Of a stretch of DNA of 64,000 nucleotides, positions 9,920 to 18,319 are shown piece by piece; position 1 is the first letter of the stretch, and each line of letters opens with the position of its first letter. The stretch lies in the NCBI GenBank assembly GCA_965262785.1, contig OZ253559.1, positions 3,906,001 to 3,970,000 on the forward strand, in the 5' to 3' direction. The translations under genes were made by a program, and so were the position numbers. The notes beneath the pieces were generated by a model that saw nothing but the letters and a program-made list of their open reading frames with translations, did not search any database and was not told where the DNA came from. The DNA is from G965218495 sp965262785 (GTDB lineage: Bacteria > Bacteroidota > Rhodothermia > Rhodothermales > Bin80).

Positions 9920-11031
9920 GGCTGATTCCGCTCACGGCGCAGCCGCTCACACTCAGCCATACCCTTTAGTGTAAGCGCCCATTCGTGCTTGCCGGCAGGC
10001 CGTATCAGCCCCTGGTCGGCCAGCACCTTGAATTGTGCGCGCAGATTCCCGGATCCTGGCTGCATGGCCATTAGCGTAGCCTCGGGATGGGGATGTTCAA
10101 AAGTGGCGTGCTGCAGTGCCAGCTGATACAAATCCAGCAGGATAGCCTCGCGCTTAAACCGCGTGTTGCTGAGCCGATGGCGCACGGCTCGCAGAATCAG
10201 GCCCCTACGTGGCGCAAACAGCATCGAAAACACCACTATGCCGCTTATGGTCAGCACAATCGTCGGCCCGGTCGGCAGGTGCGCCGTGCTCGTGCTAATC
10301 TGCGCGCCGACTACGCCGGCCAGCGCGCCGAATCCCATGGCAAGAAGTACCATCTTCCCCAGCCGATCCGTCCACTGCCGTGCCGCTGCTGCGGGTGCAA
10401 CAATCATCGCACTCATCAGAACGACTCCTACTGTCTGCAGGCCGATGACGATCGCTATCACCAGGAGCGCTGTCAGGAGAATGTCCAGCCTCCGCATGGG
10501 CAGGCCCAGACTTCGCCCGAAGTCCACGTTGAAGGCTAGGAGCTGAAACTCCTTCCAAAACAGCGCAGCCACCAGGAGTGCCACGCCACCCAGCCCGGCC
10601 ATCGTCAGCACATCCTGCTCGACAAGCGCGGCGGCCTGCCCGAAGAGGAATGCGTCCAGCCCCGCCTGATTGGCATTGGGCATCTTCTGGATCACGGTCA
10701 GGATAACCAAGCCCACACCAAAGAACACCGACAGCACCAACCCTAGCGCGCTGTCATACTTTACACGCGTGACGCCCGTGATAGCCATCACCAGTGCAGT
10801 AGCGCACCAGCCGGCGAGCGCCGCACCAATCATCAGCACAAGCGGAATCTTACTGCCAGTAAGCAGAAACGCCAGTCCAATTCCAGGTAGTGCTGCGTGC
10901 GAGATGGCATCGCCCAGAAGACTCTGCTTGCGCAGTACCGCGAATGTACCCAAGGTCCCACTAACTGCCCCCAACAGGGCAGCACCCAGTGCCACAGTGC
11001 GCAGCGTGTAGTCCGTAAACAGTTGGTCCAC
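9916..11031 (-). CDS. Metal ABC transporter permease (TroC-like) with C-terminal winged-helix-like domain
   Basis: First permease of the same importer. The ABC-3 hallmarks are LRKQSLLGDAISHAALPGIGLAF and GVVLMSAMIVAPAAAA. The frame is open to 11109, inside the ATPase gene, but the GTG at 11031 lies 4 bp beyond the ATPase stop and gives MDQLFTDYTLRTVALGAALL (371 residues); a TTG at 11052 is an alternative. The C-terminal 90 residues (HATFEHPHPEA to LIRPAGKHEWALTLKGMAECERL) again look like a winged helix, so both permeases carry this extension. Fusion of ABC-3 permeases to DtxR-type winged helices is known from other bacteria; the function of the pair here is inference. Confidence 0.85.
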   Translation of the reverse strand: MDQLFTDYTLRTVALGAALLGAVSGTLGTFAVLRKQSLLGDAISHAALPGIGLAFLLTGSKIPLVLMIGAALAGWCATALVMAITGVTRVKYDSALGLVLSVFFGVGLVILTVIQKMPNANQAGLDAFLFGQAAALVEQDVLTMAGLGGVALLVAALFWKEFQLLAFNVDFGRSLGLPMRRLDILLTALLVIAIVIGLQTVGVVLMSAMIVAPAAAARQWTDRLGKMVLLAMGFGALAGVVGAQISTSTAHLPTGPTIVLTISGIVVFSMLFAPRRGLILRAVRHRLSNTRFKREAILLDLYQLALQHATFEHPHPEATLMAMQPGSGNLRAQFKVLADQGLIRPAGKHEWALTLKGMAECERLRRERNQP

Positions 11032-11035
11032 GTCT

Positions 11036-11770
11036 CTAGGAAGGGCGTTCAAGAAACGCCAATCGCCCGCCGTAGGTGAGGCGCAGGTTGTCCTGAGTGA
11101 AAACCTCATCGACCGGTCCGCTAGCGATGCGTCGCACGTTTAGTAGCATGACCTCGTCAAAGTACGCGGATACGGTCTGCAGGTCGTGGTGGACCACAAC
11201 GACTGTCTTGCCGCGTGACCGCAGGTTGCGCAGCAGCGCAATGATGGCCTGCTCCGTAGTTGCGTCGACGCCCTGCAGGGGCTCGTCCATAAAGTAAACG
11301 GTGGCGTCCTGAACCAACGCGCGCGCCAGAAACACGCGCTGCTGCTGACCACCTGACAGCTGACTGATCTGGCGATATGCGAGATGGTCCATACCCACCT
11401 GCTTTAGGGCCTCCATCGAGCGGGCACGCTCGGCGCGGCCAGGGCGTCGGACCCAGCCCAGCTTGCCATAGAGCCCCATCAGCACGACGTCCAGCACGTT
11501 CGCAGGAAAATCCCAATCCACGCTGCCACGCTGTGGCACATACCCAACGATGGACTTGGCACTGGCGTATGGCTTGCCAAAGATGCGGACTTGCCCAGCA
11601 GACGGCACCACCAGGTTGAGGATGGCTTTGATTAGCGTCGTCTTGCCAGCGCCATTGGGCCCGACAATAGCCATCAAGACGCCGCTCGGCACCGTAAGGT
11701 CAATGTCCCACAATACCGGACGTTCGCGATATGCAACCGTCAAGTCGCGGACCTCAATCGCCGCCTGCAT
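11036..11770 (-). CDS. Metal ABC transporter ATP-binding protein (TroB/ZnuC-like)
   Basis: Cytoplasmic ATPase driving the TroCD permeases, 244 residues. Walker A is GPNGAGKTT (about residue 38), the signature is LSGGQQQRVFLARAL, Walker B and the catalytic Glu are VYFMDEPLQGVD, and the H-loop is VVVVHHDLQTV. The FXAXXALXR-type Q-loop region reads VGYVPQRGSVDWDFPANVLDVV, which is characteristic of the Mn/Zn/Fe (ABC-3) subfamily. Its start overlaps the 3' end of the substrate-binding protein gene by 17 bp. The four genes troA-B-C-D are on one strand with overlaps or very short gaps and are almost certainly one transcript. Confidence 0.93.
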   Translation of the reverse strand: MQAAIEVRDLTVAYRERPVLWDIDLTVPSGVLMAIVGPNGAGKTTLIKAILNLVVPSAGQVRIFGKPYASAKSIVGYVPQRGSVDWDFPANVLDVVLMGLYGKLGWVRRPGRAERARSMEALKQVGMDHLAYRQISQLSGGQQQRVFLARALVQDATVYFMDEPLQGVDATTEQAIIALLRNLRSRGKTVVVVHHDLQTVSAYFDEVMLLNVRRIASGPVDEVFTQDNLRLTYGGRLAFLERPS

Positions 11771-12716
11771 GCGCCAGTGCCTCTACTATCGTGTCCGTGT
11801 TATGGCGAAGCATTCCGAGATAAGTGCCGCATTCTGTGTTCGGTGCGCCCAGGGCATCACCAAAAAGCGTTCCTCCGATTGAGACGTTAAACCCGCCCGC
11901 GCGAACAGCTTCCCGCACGGCTTCAATGCCGCGCGGCGACACAGAGGATTCAACAAACATCGCGGGAATTCGGCGCTCCGCAACCAGAGCAGCCACGCGC
12001 TGTACGTCGGCCGTGCCCGCCTCCGTTGCCGTGCTGATGCCTTGAAGACCCTGCACCTCGAAGCCGTATGCCTGGCCGTAGTAGCCAAATGCATCATGCG
12101 AAGTTACGATGACGCGCTGCTGCGGTGTAATGCGTTCGACGGCTGCGCGCACGTACGCATCGACTACTTCCAATTCATCGGCATACGCGGCATGCTGCGC
12201 CCGAAACATGTCGGCATGGTCAGGATCCAACGTGGCCAACTCGCTAGCTACGGCACCTGCAGCACGGTTCCACAGGCCCGCATCAAGCCAAATGTGTGGG
12301 TCGTAGTTGCCTTGAAATAGCACGGACTCACGCAGCAATTCCACCGGAATGCTTTCAGCCACTGCTACAGTCGGCACGCCTCGCTTACGCATCTCTTCAA
12401 AGACATCCGTCATCTTGCCTTCAAGATGCAAGCCGTTGTAGATGATGACGTCGGCTCCCGCCATCGTCGCCACGTCGCGAGCACTCGCCTTGAACAGGTG
12501 CGGATCCACCCCCGGCCCCATCAGGCCGTCGACCACTACCTGGCTCCCACCCACCGCGCGAACCAGGTCTGCAATCATCGAGGTGGTGGTTACCACACGA
12601 ATCGGCCGGCTGGAGAAGTCTATAGGCTGCGGGCCAGTTTCCACCTTTCCGCAGGCTGTAAGCGTCAAGAGCACCAAGGGCAGCGCGCGGAGCCGTGCTG
12701 ATCTAATCGAGTCCAC
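11754..12716 (-). CDS. Zn/Mn/Fe ABC transporter substrate-binding lipoprotein (TroA-like)
   Basis: Periplasmic, membrane-anchored metal receptor of cluster A-I. A lipoprotein signal ends in the lipobox LLTLTAC. The mature part has RVVTTTSMIADLVRAVGG and the expected metal ligands: His in GVDPHLF, His in NGLHLEGK, His in VTSHDAFGYYGQAYG, and a C-terminal acidic residue in the GGTLFGDALG segment. Three His plus an acid suits Zn or Mn; there is no long His-rich loop like that of ZnuA, so Mn/Fe cannot be excluded. The frame is open to a TTG at 12737; GTG 12716 gives a better signal peptide (MDSIRSARLRALPLVLLTL). It is first in the importer operon. A dyad with TTTAGG/CCTAAA arms lies directly upstream. 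Confidence 0.9.
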   Translation of the reverse strand: MDSIRSARLRALPLVLLTLTACGKVETGPQPIDFSSRPIRVVTTTSMIADLVRAVGGSQVVVDGLMGPGVDPHLFKASARDVATMAGADVIIYNGLHLEGKMTDVFEEMRKRGVPTVAVAESIPVELLRESVLFQGNYDPHIWLDAGLWNRAAGAVASELATLDPDHADMFRAQHAAYADELEVVDAYVRAAVERITPQQRVIVTSHDAFGYYGQAYGFEVQGLQGISTATEAGTADVQRVAALVAERRIPAMFVESSVSPRGIEAVREAVRAGGFNVSIGGTLFGDALGAPNTECGTYLGMLRHNTDTIVEALAHAGGD

Positions 12717-12723
12717 AGGTAAA

Positions 12724-12767
12724 TTTAGGCAGGGCAAACAATAGTTTTAACGCCCTATAAACCTAAA
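12724..12767 (-). promoter_or_regulatory. Candidate operator/leader dyad upstream of troA
   Basis: The 60-bp space between the PD40 gene and troA contains an imperfect dyad. TTTAGG (12724-12729) pairs with CCTAAA (12762-12767), and AGGGC (12731-12735) pairs with GCCCT (12752-12756). The arms resemble half sites of DtxR/MntR-family operators, but the spacing is longer than in a classical 19-bp box, so it may be two half sites or an RNA hairpin. A DtxR/MntR-type regulator is encoded at 29297-29971. Assignment as its target is inference. Confidence 0.3.
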
Positions 12768-12776
12768 GATCCACCA

Positions 12777-13901
12777 CTAACGAATTGATACAAAGTGCGA
12801 GTCGGCCGCTTCAGGAAACTCAACCCAATCTGCGACGAAGACATTGGTGTCGCCGCTGGGCAAACGGCTTGCGTTACGGTTGGAGGCAAAGACAAGCTTG
12901 GTGCCATCAAAGGAGAACATCGGAAAAGCGTCAAACGTGTTCGAATGCGTGATCTTGACGGGTTCGCCGCCGGTGATGTCGATCATGTAGATAGCGAACA
13001 CGGGACGCCCTTGGCCTACGCTCTCGAAGTTTGACGCAAAGATGATTCGGTCTCCTCGCGGGTGAAAAAACGGCGCCCAGTTGGCGCCAGGCAAGTTGGT
13101 TACCTGACGGGCATTCGCGCCATCGGCGTCTGCGACAAATACGTTCACCCTCGACGGCTCCACCAAGTTCTCCTCGAGGAGCGATTGGTAGATGTTTGCC
13201 TCCTCCCCTTTTGGCCGGCTAGCTCGCCAGACAATCTTCTGCGAATCGTAGGAGAAGAAGGCGCCGCCGTCGTAGCCTAGCGTGCTGGTAAGCTGCAAGA
13301 GCTCGCCCGTGGCGATTTCGTAGCGCCACAACTCGAGGTCACCCGACCGGTTGGACGTAAACACGACAAATTGCCCGTCCGGCGACACGGTGGCCTCAGC
13401 ATCGTACCCTGGCCCGCCGATCAAGAGCTCGGGCGACTGCTTGGAACCTGGTGATGCCACATAGATGTCGTATTCATCGTAGATCGGCCAGACATACCTG
13501 TCTCTCGCAGCCGGTAGAGGCGGACACGCCGTGGATGAGGCATGCGTTGAGGCGTAGAGGAAGCGGCCGTCCGGCAAGAAGTATCCACAGGTCGTACGAC
13601 CCAAGCCTGTCGATACCAGCCTTGGCGGCCCCGGCTCGCGCACATCAATGACGAAATTCTGGTCGCATCCTTGCGGATTGATACCGATCCAATCCGACTG
13701 GAAGATGAGCTGCCCGTCGTCGAAGCTCCAATACGCTTCCGCGTTGTTGCCGCCGAAGGTGAGCTGCCGCACGTTGCGCAAGTGCATCTCGCCGGCAATG
13801 CGCAGCGAGTCAGTGGACCCATCGTACTTTTCTGCGGTTTCGGGTTGCGCAGTTCCGCAGGCACTCATCACTAGGAAAAGCAGGACAACCGTTTTCTGCA
13901 T
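12777..13901 (-). CDS. PD40/TolB-like beta-propeller lipoprotein
   Basis: Secreted lipoprotein (lipobox FLVMSAC) of 374 residues folding as a WD40-like propeller. The repeats carry PD40 signatures: WSFDDGQLIFQSD, SPDGQFVVFTSNRSGDLELW, YDSQKIVWRASRPKGEE, HPRGDRIIFASNF and SFDGTKLVFASNRN. Such proteins are related to the TolB propeller but lack the TolB N-terminal domain, so this is not TolB itself. It is probably anchored in the periplasm or outer membrane; ligand unknown. It lies upstream of troA on the same strand with a 60-bp gap holding the dyad described separately, so it may or may not be cotranscribed. The ATG at 13901 gives a good signal sequence (MQKTVVLLFLV). Confidence 0.82.
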   Translation of the reverse strand: MQKTVVLLFLVMSACGTAQPETAEKYDGSTDSLRIAGEMHLRNVRQLTFGGNNAEAYWSFDDGQLIFQSDWIGINPQGCDQNFVIDVREPGPPRLVSTGLGRTTCGYFLPDGRFLYASTHASSTACPPLPAARDRYVWPIYDEYDIYVASPGSKQSPELLIGGPGYDAEATVSPDGQFVVFTSNRSGDLELWRYEIATGELLQLTSTLGYDGGAFFSYDSQKIVWRASRPKGEEANIYQSLLEENLVEPSRVNVFVADADGANARQVTNLPGANWAPFFHPRGDRIIFASNFESVGQGRPVFAIYMIDITGGEPVKITHSNTFDAFPMFSFDGTKLVFASNRNASRLPSGDTNVFVADWVEFPEAADSHFVSIR

Positions 13902-14065
13902 TGCTAGTCTCTTGCTGAAACAGGTAACGATACAGATACGCGCTTACGCCAGGTTACTGCGTCTGGTGAAACAGTCAAGAATTCCTGCAGAGCTTTCGGG
14001 GGCACTCGGGCGAATTTTTGCGTACAAGAAGCACTTGCCCATCTGGAAACGAACCAGACACCGTA

Positions 14066-14857
14066 GTGCCCATCGACTTCGAAGTGGATGTTATCAAGCG
14101 AAGCTCCCAGGTCCCAGTATTGGTGGACTTCTGGGCACCATGGTGCGGACCCTGTCGTGCGCTCGGTCCTACGCTGGACAAGCTTGCAGCTGAAAATTCA
14201 GGAGCGTGGGAGTTATGCAAGGTTAATACCGATGAGGCACCTGGCATCGCGCAACGCTATGGCGTCCGCGGCATCCCTTCGGTCAAGCTGTTTGCCAACG
14301 GGGAAGTAGTAAAGGCTTTTACCGGCGCCTTAAGTGAGGCTCAGGTGCGGGCCTGGCTCCGCGAGGCGCTGCCCTCGCCGGCCGAGGCACAGGTAAAGCA
14401 AGCCGAGGCAGTCATCACATCCGGTGACCATGCAGCAGCCATTGCGATTCTTGAGGAGATTCTCAAGCATAACCCGGAGCATGACCGTGCGCGGATTCGA
14501 CTGGCGCAGCTTCTTGTCACGCGCGACCTCACAGGCGCGGCCACCCTCCTGCACGGCACAAACGCCGACCACGATTTGCGACCAATAGTAGAGGCTATCA
14601 AGACACTTGCGCAGACCCAGGCCGACCAAGCCTTGCCCGCAGGGTCCGGACGCTCGTTATTCAACGCCGCGCTCACGGCCATTGCCGCCGGTGACTACGA
14701 TACGGGGCTACGTAGCATCATCGCCGTATTGCGGACGGACCGATTCTACAAGGACGATGCTGCGCGCAAGCTGGGCGTGTCCATCTTTACGATACTCGGA
14801 CCGACGCATGAGCTGACGCGGCGCCACCGCCGCACCTTCGATATGTGGCTTTACTGA
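14066..14857 (+). CDS. Thioredoxin-TPR protein (CnoX/YbbN-like)
   Basis: Thioredoxin-fold protein of about 263 residues with an intact redox site WCGPC (VLVDFWAPWCGPCRALGPTLDKLA) and cis-Pro loop GIPSVKLF. It is followed by a C-terminal tetratricopeptide-like helical half (VKQAEAVITSGDHAAAIAILEEIL to MWLY). E. coli YbbN/CnoX has the same layout and acts as a holdase/redox co-chaperone; an active CXXC suggests real redox activity here. The frame extends to a TTG at 14018; GTG 14066 starts right before the domain (VPIDFEVDVIKRS) and is preferred. No signal peptide, so cytoplasmic. It is convergent with arsS, 48 bp apart. Confidence 0.86.
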   Translation: MPIDFEVDVIKRSSQVPVLVDFWAPWCGPCRALGPTLDKLAAENSGAWELCKVNTDEAPGIAQRYGVRGIPSVKLFANGEVVKAFTGALSEAQVRAWLREALPSPAEAQVKQAEAVITSGDHAAAIAILEEILKHNPEHDRARIRLAQLLVTRDLTGAATLLHGTNADHDLRPIVEAIKTLAQTQADQALPAGSGRSLFNAALTAIAAGDYDTGLRSIIAVLRTDRFYKDDAARKLGVSIFTILGPTHELTRRHRRTFDMWLY

Positions 14858-14905
14858 CGAGTCACCCCGCGTCAAAGCCCGCACTCGTTGTCCTGCAATT
14901 CCGAC

Positions 14906-16039
14906 TTACGCGATCGCTCCACCGCAGCTGCTTCCTGCACCCGCAGTGCACCCATAACAGTGTCGCTGCGTGCGGATCACGTGGCGCTTCCAAGCCGCTA
15001 GATCAAAGTCCTTTACGTGCGGCGTGTGGCCTGGAAGATCCATGACCATGTCAAGCTGCTGGTTGAAGTCACAATCATACAAGTACCCGTTCCAAGAGAC
15101 CGAAAGCGTGTTGCGGCACATAAGACCTGCAATGGTGGCCGGGTTGAATGCGTTAACCAAGCGGTTCAGGTATGAGTCGACCTGTCCAGTCTGCGCAAGC
15201 CACTCCAGGTACCTGGACATCGGCATATTGTTAAGGGTCAGCAGCCGATCAAAGTACACATCGTGGTTTGTGCCTAGCGCGACCTTCCATTCGCGCTCTA
15301 GCGATGCCTGTTGCCCCGGCAGGAACGCACCGACCGGGTTAGCCACCAGCGTCAAGAAACGACGCTTGTCTCCCAGCCCGTAGCCGGCTTTGTTGAGGTT
15401 GCGCAGCGCCCTAAGTGACTTGGCGTAGGCGCCTTTGCCGCGCTGCGCATCTGTACCCAACTCACGATAGTGAGGCAAGGAACAGACCACCTCTACGCCT
15501 CTTTCTGCGAACCATTCCGGCAAGTGCCTAAAGCGGCGCGTCAACAGGATCGTCAGATTGCAGCGATCCATCACGTGAATGCCACGCTTGACGCACTCGT
15601 CGACGATGTGTTCAAAGTGAGGATTTAGCTCCGGCGCACCACCCGTAAGGTCCACCACCCGCACACCGGCCCTATCTATGAGACGGAGGCACGCCTCGAC
15701 CGTAGCACGGTCCATATTCTCTTCAGTACGGTCGGGACCGGCATCCACGTGGCAGTGCCGGCAGGTCATGTTGCAGAGCTTACCGAGGTTGATCTGTACA
15801 ATGTCCAGCGCCTTTGGCTGCAGCACTGGCCAGCCGGCCGCTTCCAAGTCGCGATCAAACTGGCCGGATCCGGAGGGGCCACCGTGAATCCCCACGCGTC
15901 CGAGAATCCTGAATTGTTCACTGGGGTGCACCAGCGGTGAGCCGCGAAAGGCCATGGACGAGGTGGCCCGAGGGCCTTCGGCCACCGGTCTGCGACCGTT
16001 TAGCGTGTCGAGCGCAATGAATTCGGTGTCAACCACCAT
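14906..16039 (-). CDS. arsS: Arsenosugar biosynthesis radical SAM protein ArsS
   Basis: Radical S-adenosylmethionine enzyme assigned to arsenosugar synthesis, where it is thought to build the deoxyadenosyl-arsenic bond on a methylated arsenical. The 4Fe-4S motif CX3CX2C is seen as LCNMTCRHCHVDAGPDR (about residue 92). The C-terminal DUF3641-type region ends in HCYGCTAGAGSSCGG, a Cys-rich tail that contains selenocysteine in some relatives. Here all positions are Cys and the stop is TAA. 377 residues; an internal ATG at 15955 could be the true start. It begins 5 bp after the peroxidase-like gene, which is a usual partner. Confidence 0.9.
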   Translation of the reverse strand: MVVDTEFIALDTLNGRRPVAEGPRATSSMAFRGSPLVHPSEQFRILGRVGIHGGPSGSGQFDRDLEAAGWPVLQPKALDIVQINLGKLCNMTCRHCHVDAGPDRTEENMDRATVEACLRLIDRAGVRVVDLTGGAPELNPHFEHIVDECVKRGIHVMDRCNLTILLTRRFRHLPEWFAERGVEVVCSLPHYRELGTDAQRGKGAYAKSLRALRNLNKAGYGLGDKRRFLTLVANPVGAFLPGQQASLEREWKVALGTNHDVYFDRLLTLNNMPMSRYLEWLAQTGQVDSYLNRLVNAFNPATIAGLMCRNTLSVSWNGYLYDCDFNQQLDMVMDLPGHTPHVKDFDLAAWKRHVIRTQRHCYGCTAGAGSSCGGAIA

Positions 16040-16044
16040 CGGAA

Positions 16045-16377
16045 CTACATGGAAAGGCGCTTGGCCTGGTCAAGCATCTGAATGCCGTGTACCAGTGAGG
16101 CGCCACCGCGGATCGCGCAAGCGACGTGAACCGCCTCCGTCATTTGCGCCAAGTCCGAGCCTTTTTCCAAGGCGTCGGTCGTGTACGCGTCGATGCAATA
16201 AGGACACTGGACGGCATGTGCCACAGCAAGGGCTATGAGTGCCTTCTCACGTGCCGTTAGGGCGCCGTCTTCAAAGACCTTGTTATAGTACGCAAAAAAG
16301 GCATCTGCAAGTTCTTTGCTGCCCTCTTCGATCTGCCCAAATCGTGGCAGCTGGTCCTTGTGGTAGTAGTGGTCCAT
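16045..16377 (-). CDS. Arsenosugar-associated peroxidase-like protein (carboxymuconolactone decarboxylase fold)
   Basis: Small AhpD/CMD-fold protein of 110 residues with the redox pair in VAHAVQCPYCIDAYTTDAL (CXXC) and the following EAVHVACAIRGGASLVHG. The N-terminus DHYYHKDQLPRFGQI and the position directly before arsS match the family annotated as arsenosugar biosynthesis-associated peroxidase-like. Its exact reaction is not known; a thiol redox or detoxifying role is likely. The frame is open to 16464, but the ATG at 16377 gives the family N-terminus. Cytoplasmic. Confidence 0.87.
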   Translation of the reverse strand: MDHYYHKDQLPRFGQIEEGSKELADAFFAYYNKVFEDGALTAREKALIALAVAHAVQCPYCIDAYTTDALEKGSDLAQMTEAVHVACAIRGGASLVHGIQMLDQAKRLSM

Positions 16378-16787
16378 GTCCGGTGCCGGTGCGCGGATTA
16401 AACGAGCGGTGGAATTCGTGTTCCGTTGTTGCGTGATTGAGCCACGCTCGAGGATGCCATGCACGCTGGAGCCGGCGGAATTTTCCGGTCATTCATGCCC
16501 GCGAAGGCCCCATGGACGGCCAGCCTTGCGCGCCTCGCTGGTTCGCATGCTCATGCACAATTCGAGCTCGCACCGAGCCCATCAGTTGCAAGAGCTGCCC
16601 CGCCAAACGACTTGGAGGTATTGCGCGCGAAGGGCTGCAAATTCTTGGCGGCATGTTGCTATCGCTTTAGCGCACCTGCATTGGCCTGGGCCAAACGACT
16701 CGTGCTACCGAAGCACGCCAATTGCCTTTGCACAATCTCGCACGTGCACTCTGTAAGAGCCAGCGAGCTGGCATGCTCGCTCCGAAA
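16378..16787. other. Gap between the peroxidase-like gene and arsM, no gene recognised
   Basis: About 410 bp. A plus-strand frame (16459-16863) stays open, but its translation has no recognisable motif and runs antisense into arsM. No tRNA arm, terminator or repeat was seen. It probably holds the promoter for the peroxidase-like gene and arsS, plus decayed sequence. Confidence 0.4.
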
Positions 16788-17591
16788 TCATGGCTTTACG
16801 CCACGCACGGTGATGCTAAGCGCGCCGGCGGTAGCCGGAATCTGCCGTTCCGTCATCACCTGAACCTTGATGAAGCCGGTTTCCCGGATTAATCTCACAT
16901 AGGCATCTCGCTCGATCGCACCGGCGATGCACCCCACATAGGCCTCTACACTTTGGCGGACGCTGTCCTGCAAGGGGCCGCAAAGCACGACATCGCTGAT
17001 CGCAAAGTGGCCGCCGCGCCGCAGGACGCGATACATCTCCTCAAACGCCCTTTGCTTGGCCGGAACCAGGTTCAGGACGCAGTTGCTGATGATGACGTCA
17101 GCGAAGGCATCAGGCAGCGGCATCTTTTCGATATCACCAAGCACGAAGCGGACGTTGTCATATCCCAGGCCGTGTGCGTGTTGCCGTGCCCTAGCGACCA
17201 TAGACTCGGAAAAGTCGAGCCCGATGACTTCCCCGTTGCCGCCTACGGTGCGACGGGCCACAAAGGCATCCAGCCCTGCCCCACTGCCGAGATCCAGCAC
17301 AGTATGCCCTGGCAATAGTCCAGCATACTCGACCGGGAGCCCACAGCCCAAGCCCAGATCGGCTTCCTCCACGTACCCGTCGACCCCGTCATAGGCATCT
17401 CCGATCATGGAATAGCCGCAGCCGTCGCCGGCCGTGGCAATTTGGGAGTATTTTTCCCGAACTACATCCTTTATCGCTTGTGCTTCCTCGGGTACGGACT
17501 CACTCCCCGAGGATGCACAGCAACTGGCGCCGACTTGGCCTTTAAGGCTAAGCTCTTCTTCCGTCGTCGTGCAGCAGGTCAGGCTCAACAT
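16788..17591 (-). CDS. arsM: Arsenite methyltransferase ArsM
   Basis: SAM-dependent methyltransferase converting As(III) to methylated arsenicals, the first step towards arsenosugars or volatile arsine. The Rossmann motif is VLDLGSGAGLDAFVARRTV (motif I), with GLDFSESMVARA (post I), GDIEKMPLPDAFADVIISNCVLNL (motifs II/III) and YRVLRRGGHFAISDVV. Conserved cysteines are in GLGCGLP, NCVLNL and VGCIAGAIE, the arsenic-binding set. The N-terminus preferred here (ATG 17591) carries two Cys-Cys pairs (LTCCTTTEEE, GASCCASSGS) before the usual start VREKYSQIA; the frame is open further upstream to 17789. 267 residues. Same strand as arsS but 410 bp upstream of the next gene, so it may have its own promoter. 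Confidence 0.9.
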   Translation of the reverse strand: MLSLTCCTTTEEELSLKGQVGASCCASSGSESVPEEAQAIKDVVREKYSQIATAGDGCGYSMIGDAYDGVDGYVEEADLGLGCGLPVEYAGLLPGHTVLDLGSGAGLDAFVARRTVGGNGEVIGLDFSESMVARARQHAHGLGYDNVRFVLGDIEKMPLPDAFADVIISNCVLNLVPAKQRAFEEMYRVLRRGGHFAISDVVLCGPLQDSVRQSVEAYVGCIAGAIERDAYVRLIRETGFIKVQVMTERQIPATAGALSITVRGVKP

Positions 17592-18319
17592 GGTGGTCGT
17601 CAGTAATGGATGTGCTTCTGAGAGAGTGCTCTGTTGCGACGCAGCCAGCGTGTCCCCCCGCTGCGCATAGGCGATGGAATAGCCAGTCGCTTGTCGTGTT
17701 CCTTGCATCTGCCCGGCTGTGCAATGCTGAATGCCGCTCTTCCACTGCCTGAACGAGAGGAAAAGCAAACCCGAATCTGCCGCATGCAACCAGTTGGCTT
17801 AGGTCGGCAAGGCAGTGCAGCCCCATCCCTTCGCCGCATGGATTCAGGGCCTACCGGGCTAGGAAGCATGTCAAACTTCGGGCATTCTCCGCATCGCATT
17901 TGGGTGGGCCCAACGCCGTGAGTTGTTGAAGCCATGCTGTGCCCGGTGGGTCGCCGAGTCTGGCGGGACAGCCGCAACAGCACTTGCTGCAGATGGCGGT
18001 GTCTTCCTGGATATGACATCGGCCATGTATAGGCGGAATTTACTGGGACCAAGCACTGATGCGATGCGGCGCAGATATGCCGCCCACTTCGAAAGTTAAC
18101 CAGGCAAATTCCGCACTAATTCATGCGCCGGAACTGATCCAGCAAGTCTTCGGAAGGGCTGACGGGCGGCGCTTTGACCACAGGCATTCAAAAAGACATG
18201 GAACACTGCCTCATTTCATCCAGGCCGTTCTCTCTCTCAGGCCGCTCGGCGTGGCACGCGCCGCACTCGTATATTGACCAAGTTGCACCGATCACATCAG
18301 AGTCAAGATACCTGCTGCC
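17592..18319. other. Intergenic region upstream of arsM and the choice-of-anchor B gene, nothing recognised
   Basis: About 730 bp between divergently transcribed genes, so it should contain both promoters. Open frames on each strand (for example minus 17600-18052) give low-complexity translations rich in Arg/Pro/Ser without family motifs. I see no ArsR-type regulator, which often accompanies arsenic genes, and no tRNA or repeat. Confidence 0.4.

Noticed and set aside
14906..15000. Selenocysteine in the ArsS tail
   Set aside because: The Cys-rich tail contains only Cys codons and the gene ends in TAA; no in-frame TGA.
16459..16863. 134-codon plus-strand frame in the gap before arsM
   Set aside because: No recognisable motif, composition like other shadows, and it runs antisense into arsM.
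17600..18052. 150-codon minus-strand frame upstream of arsM, considered as an arsenic regulator
   Set aside because: No helix-turn-helix or ArsR metal motif; Arg/Pro/Ser-rich translation.
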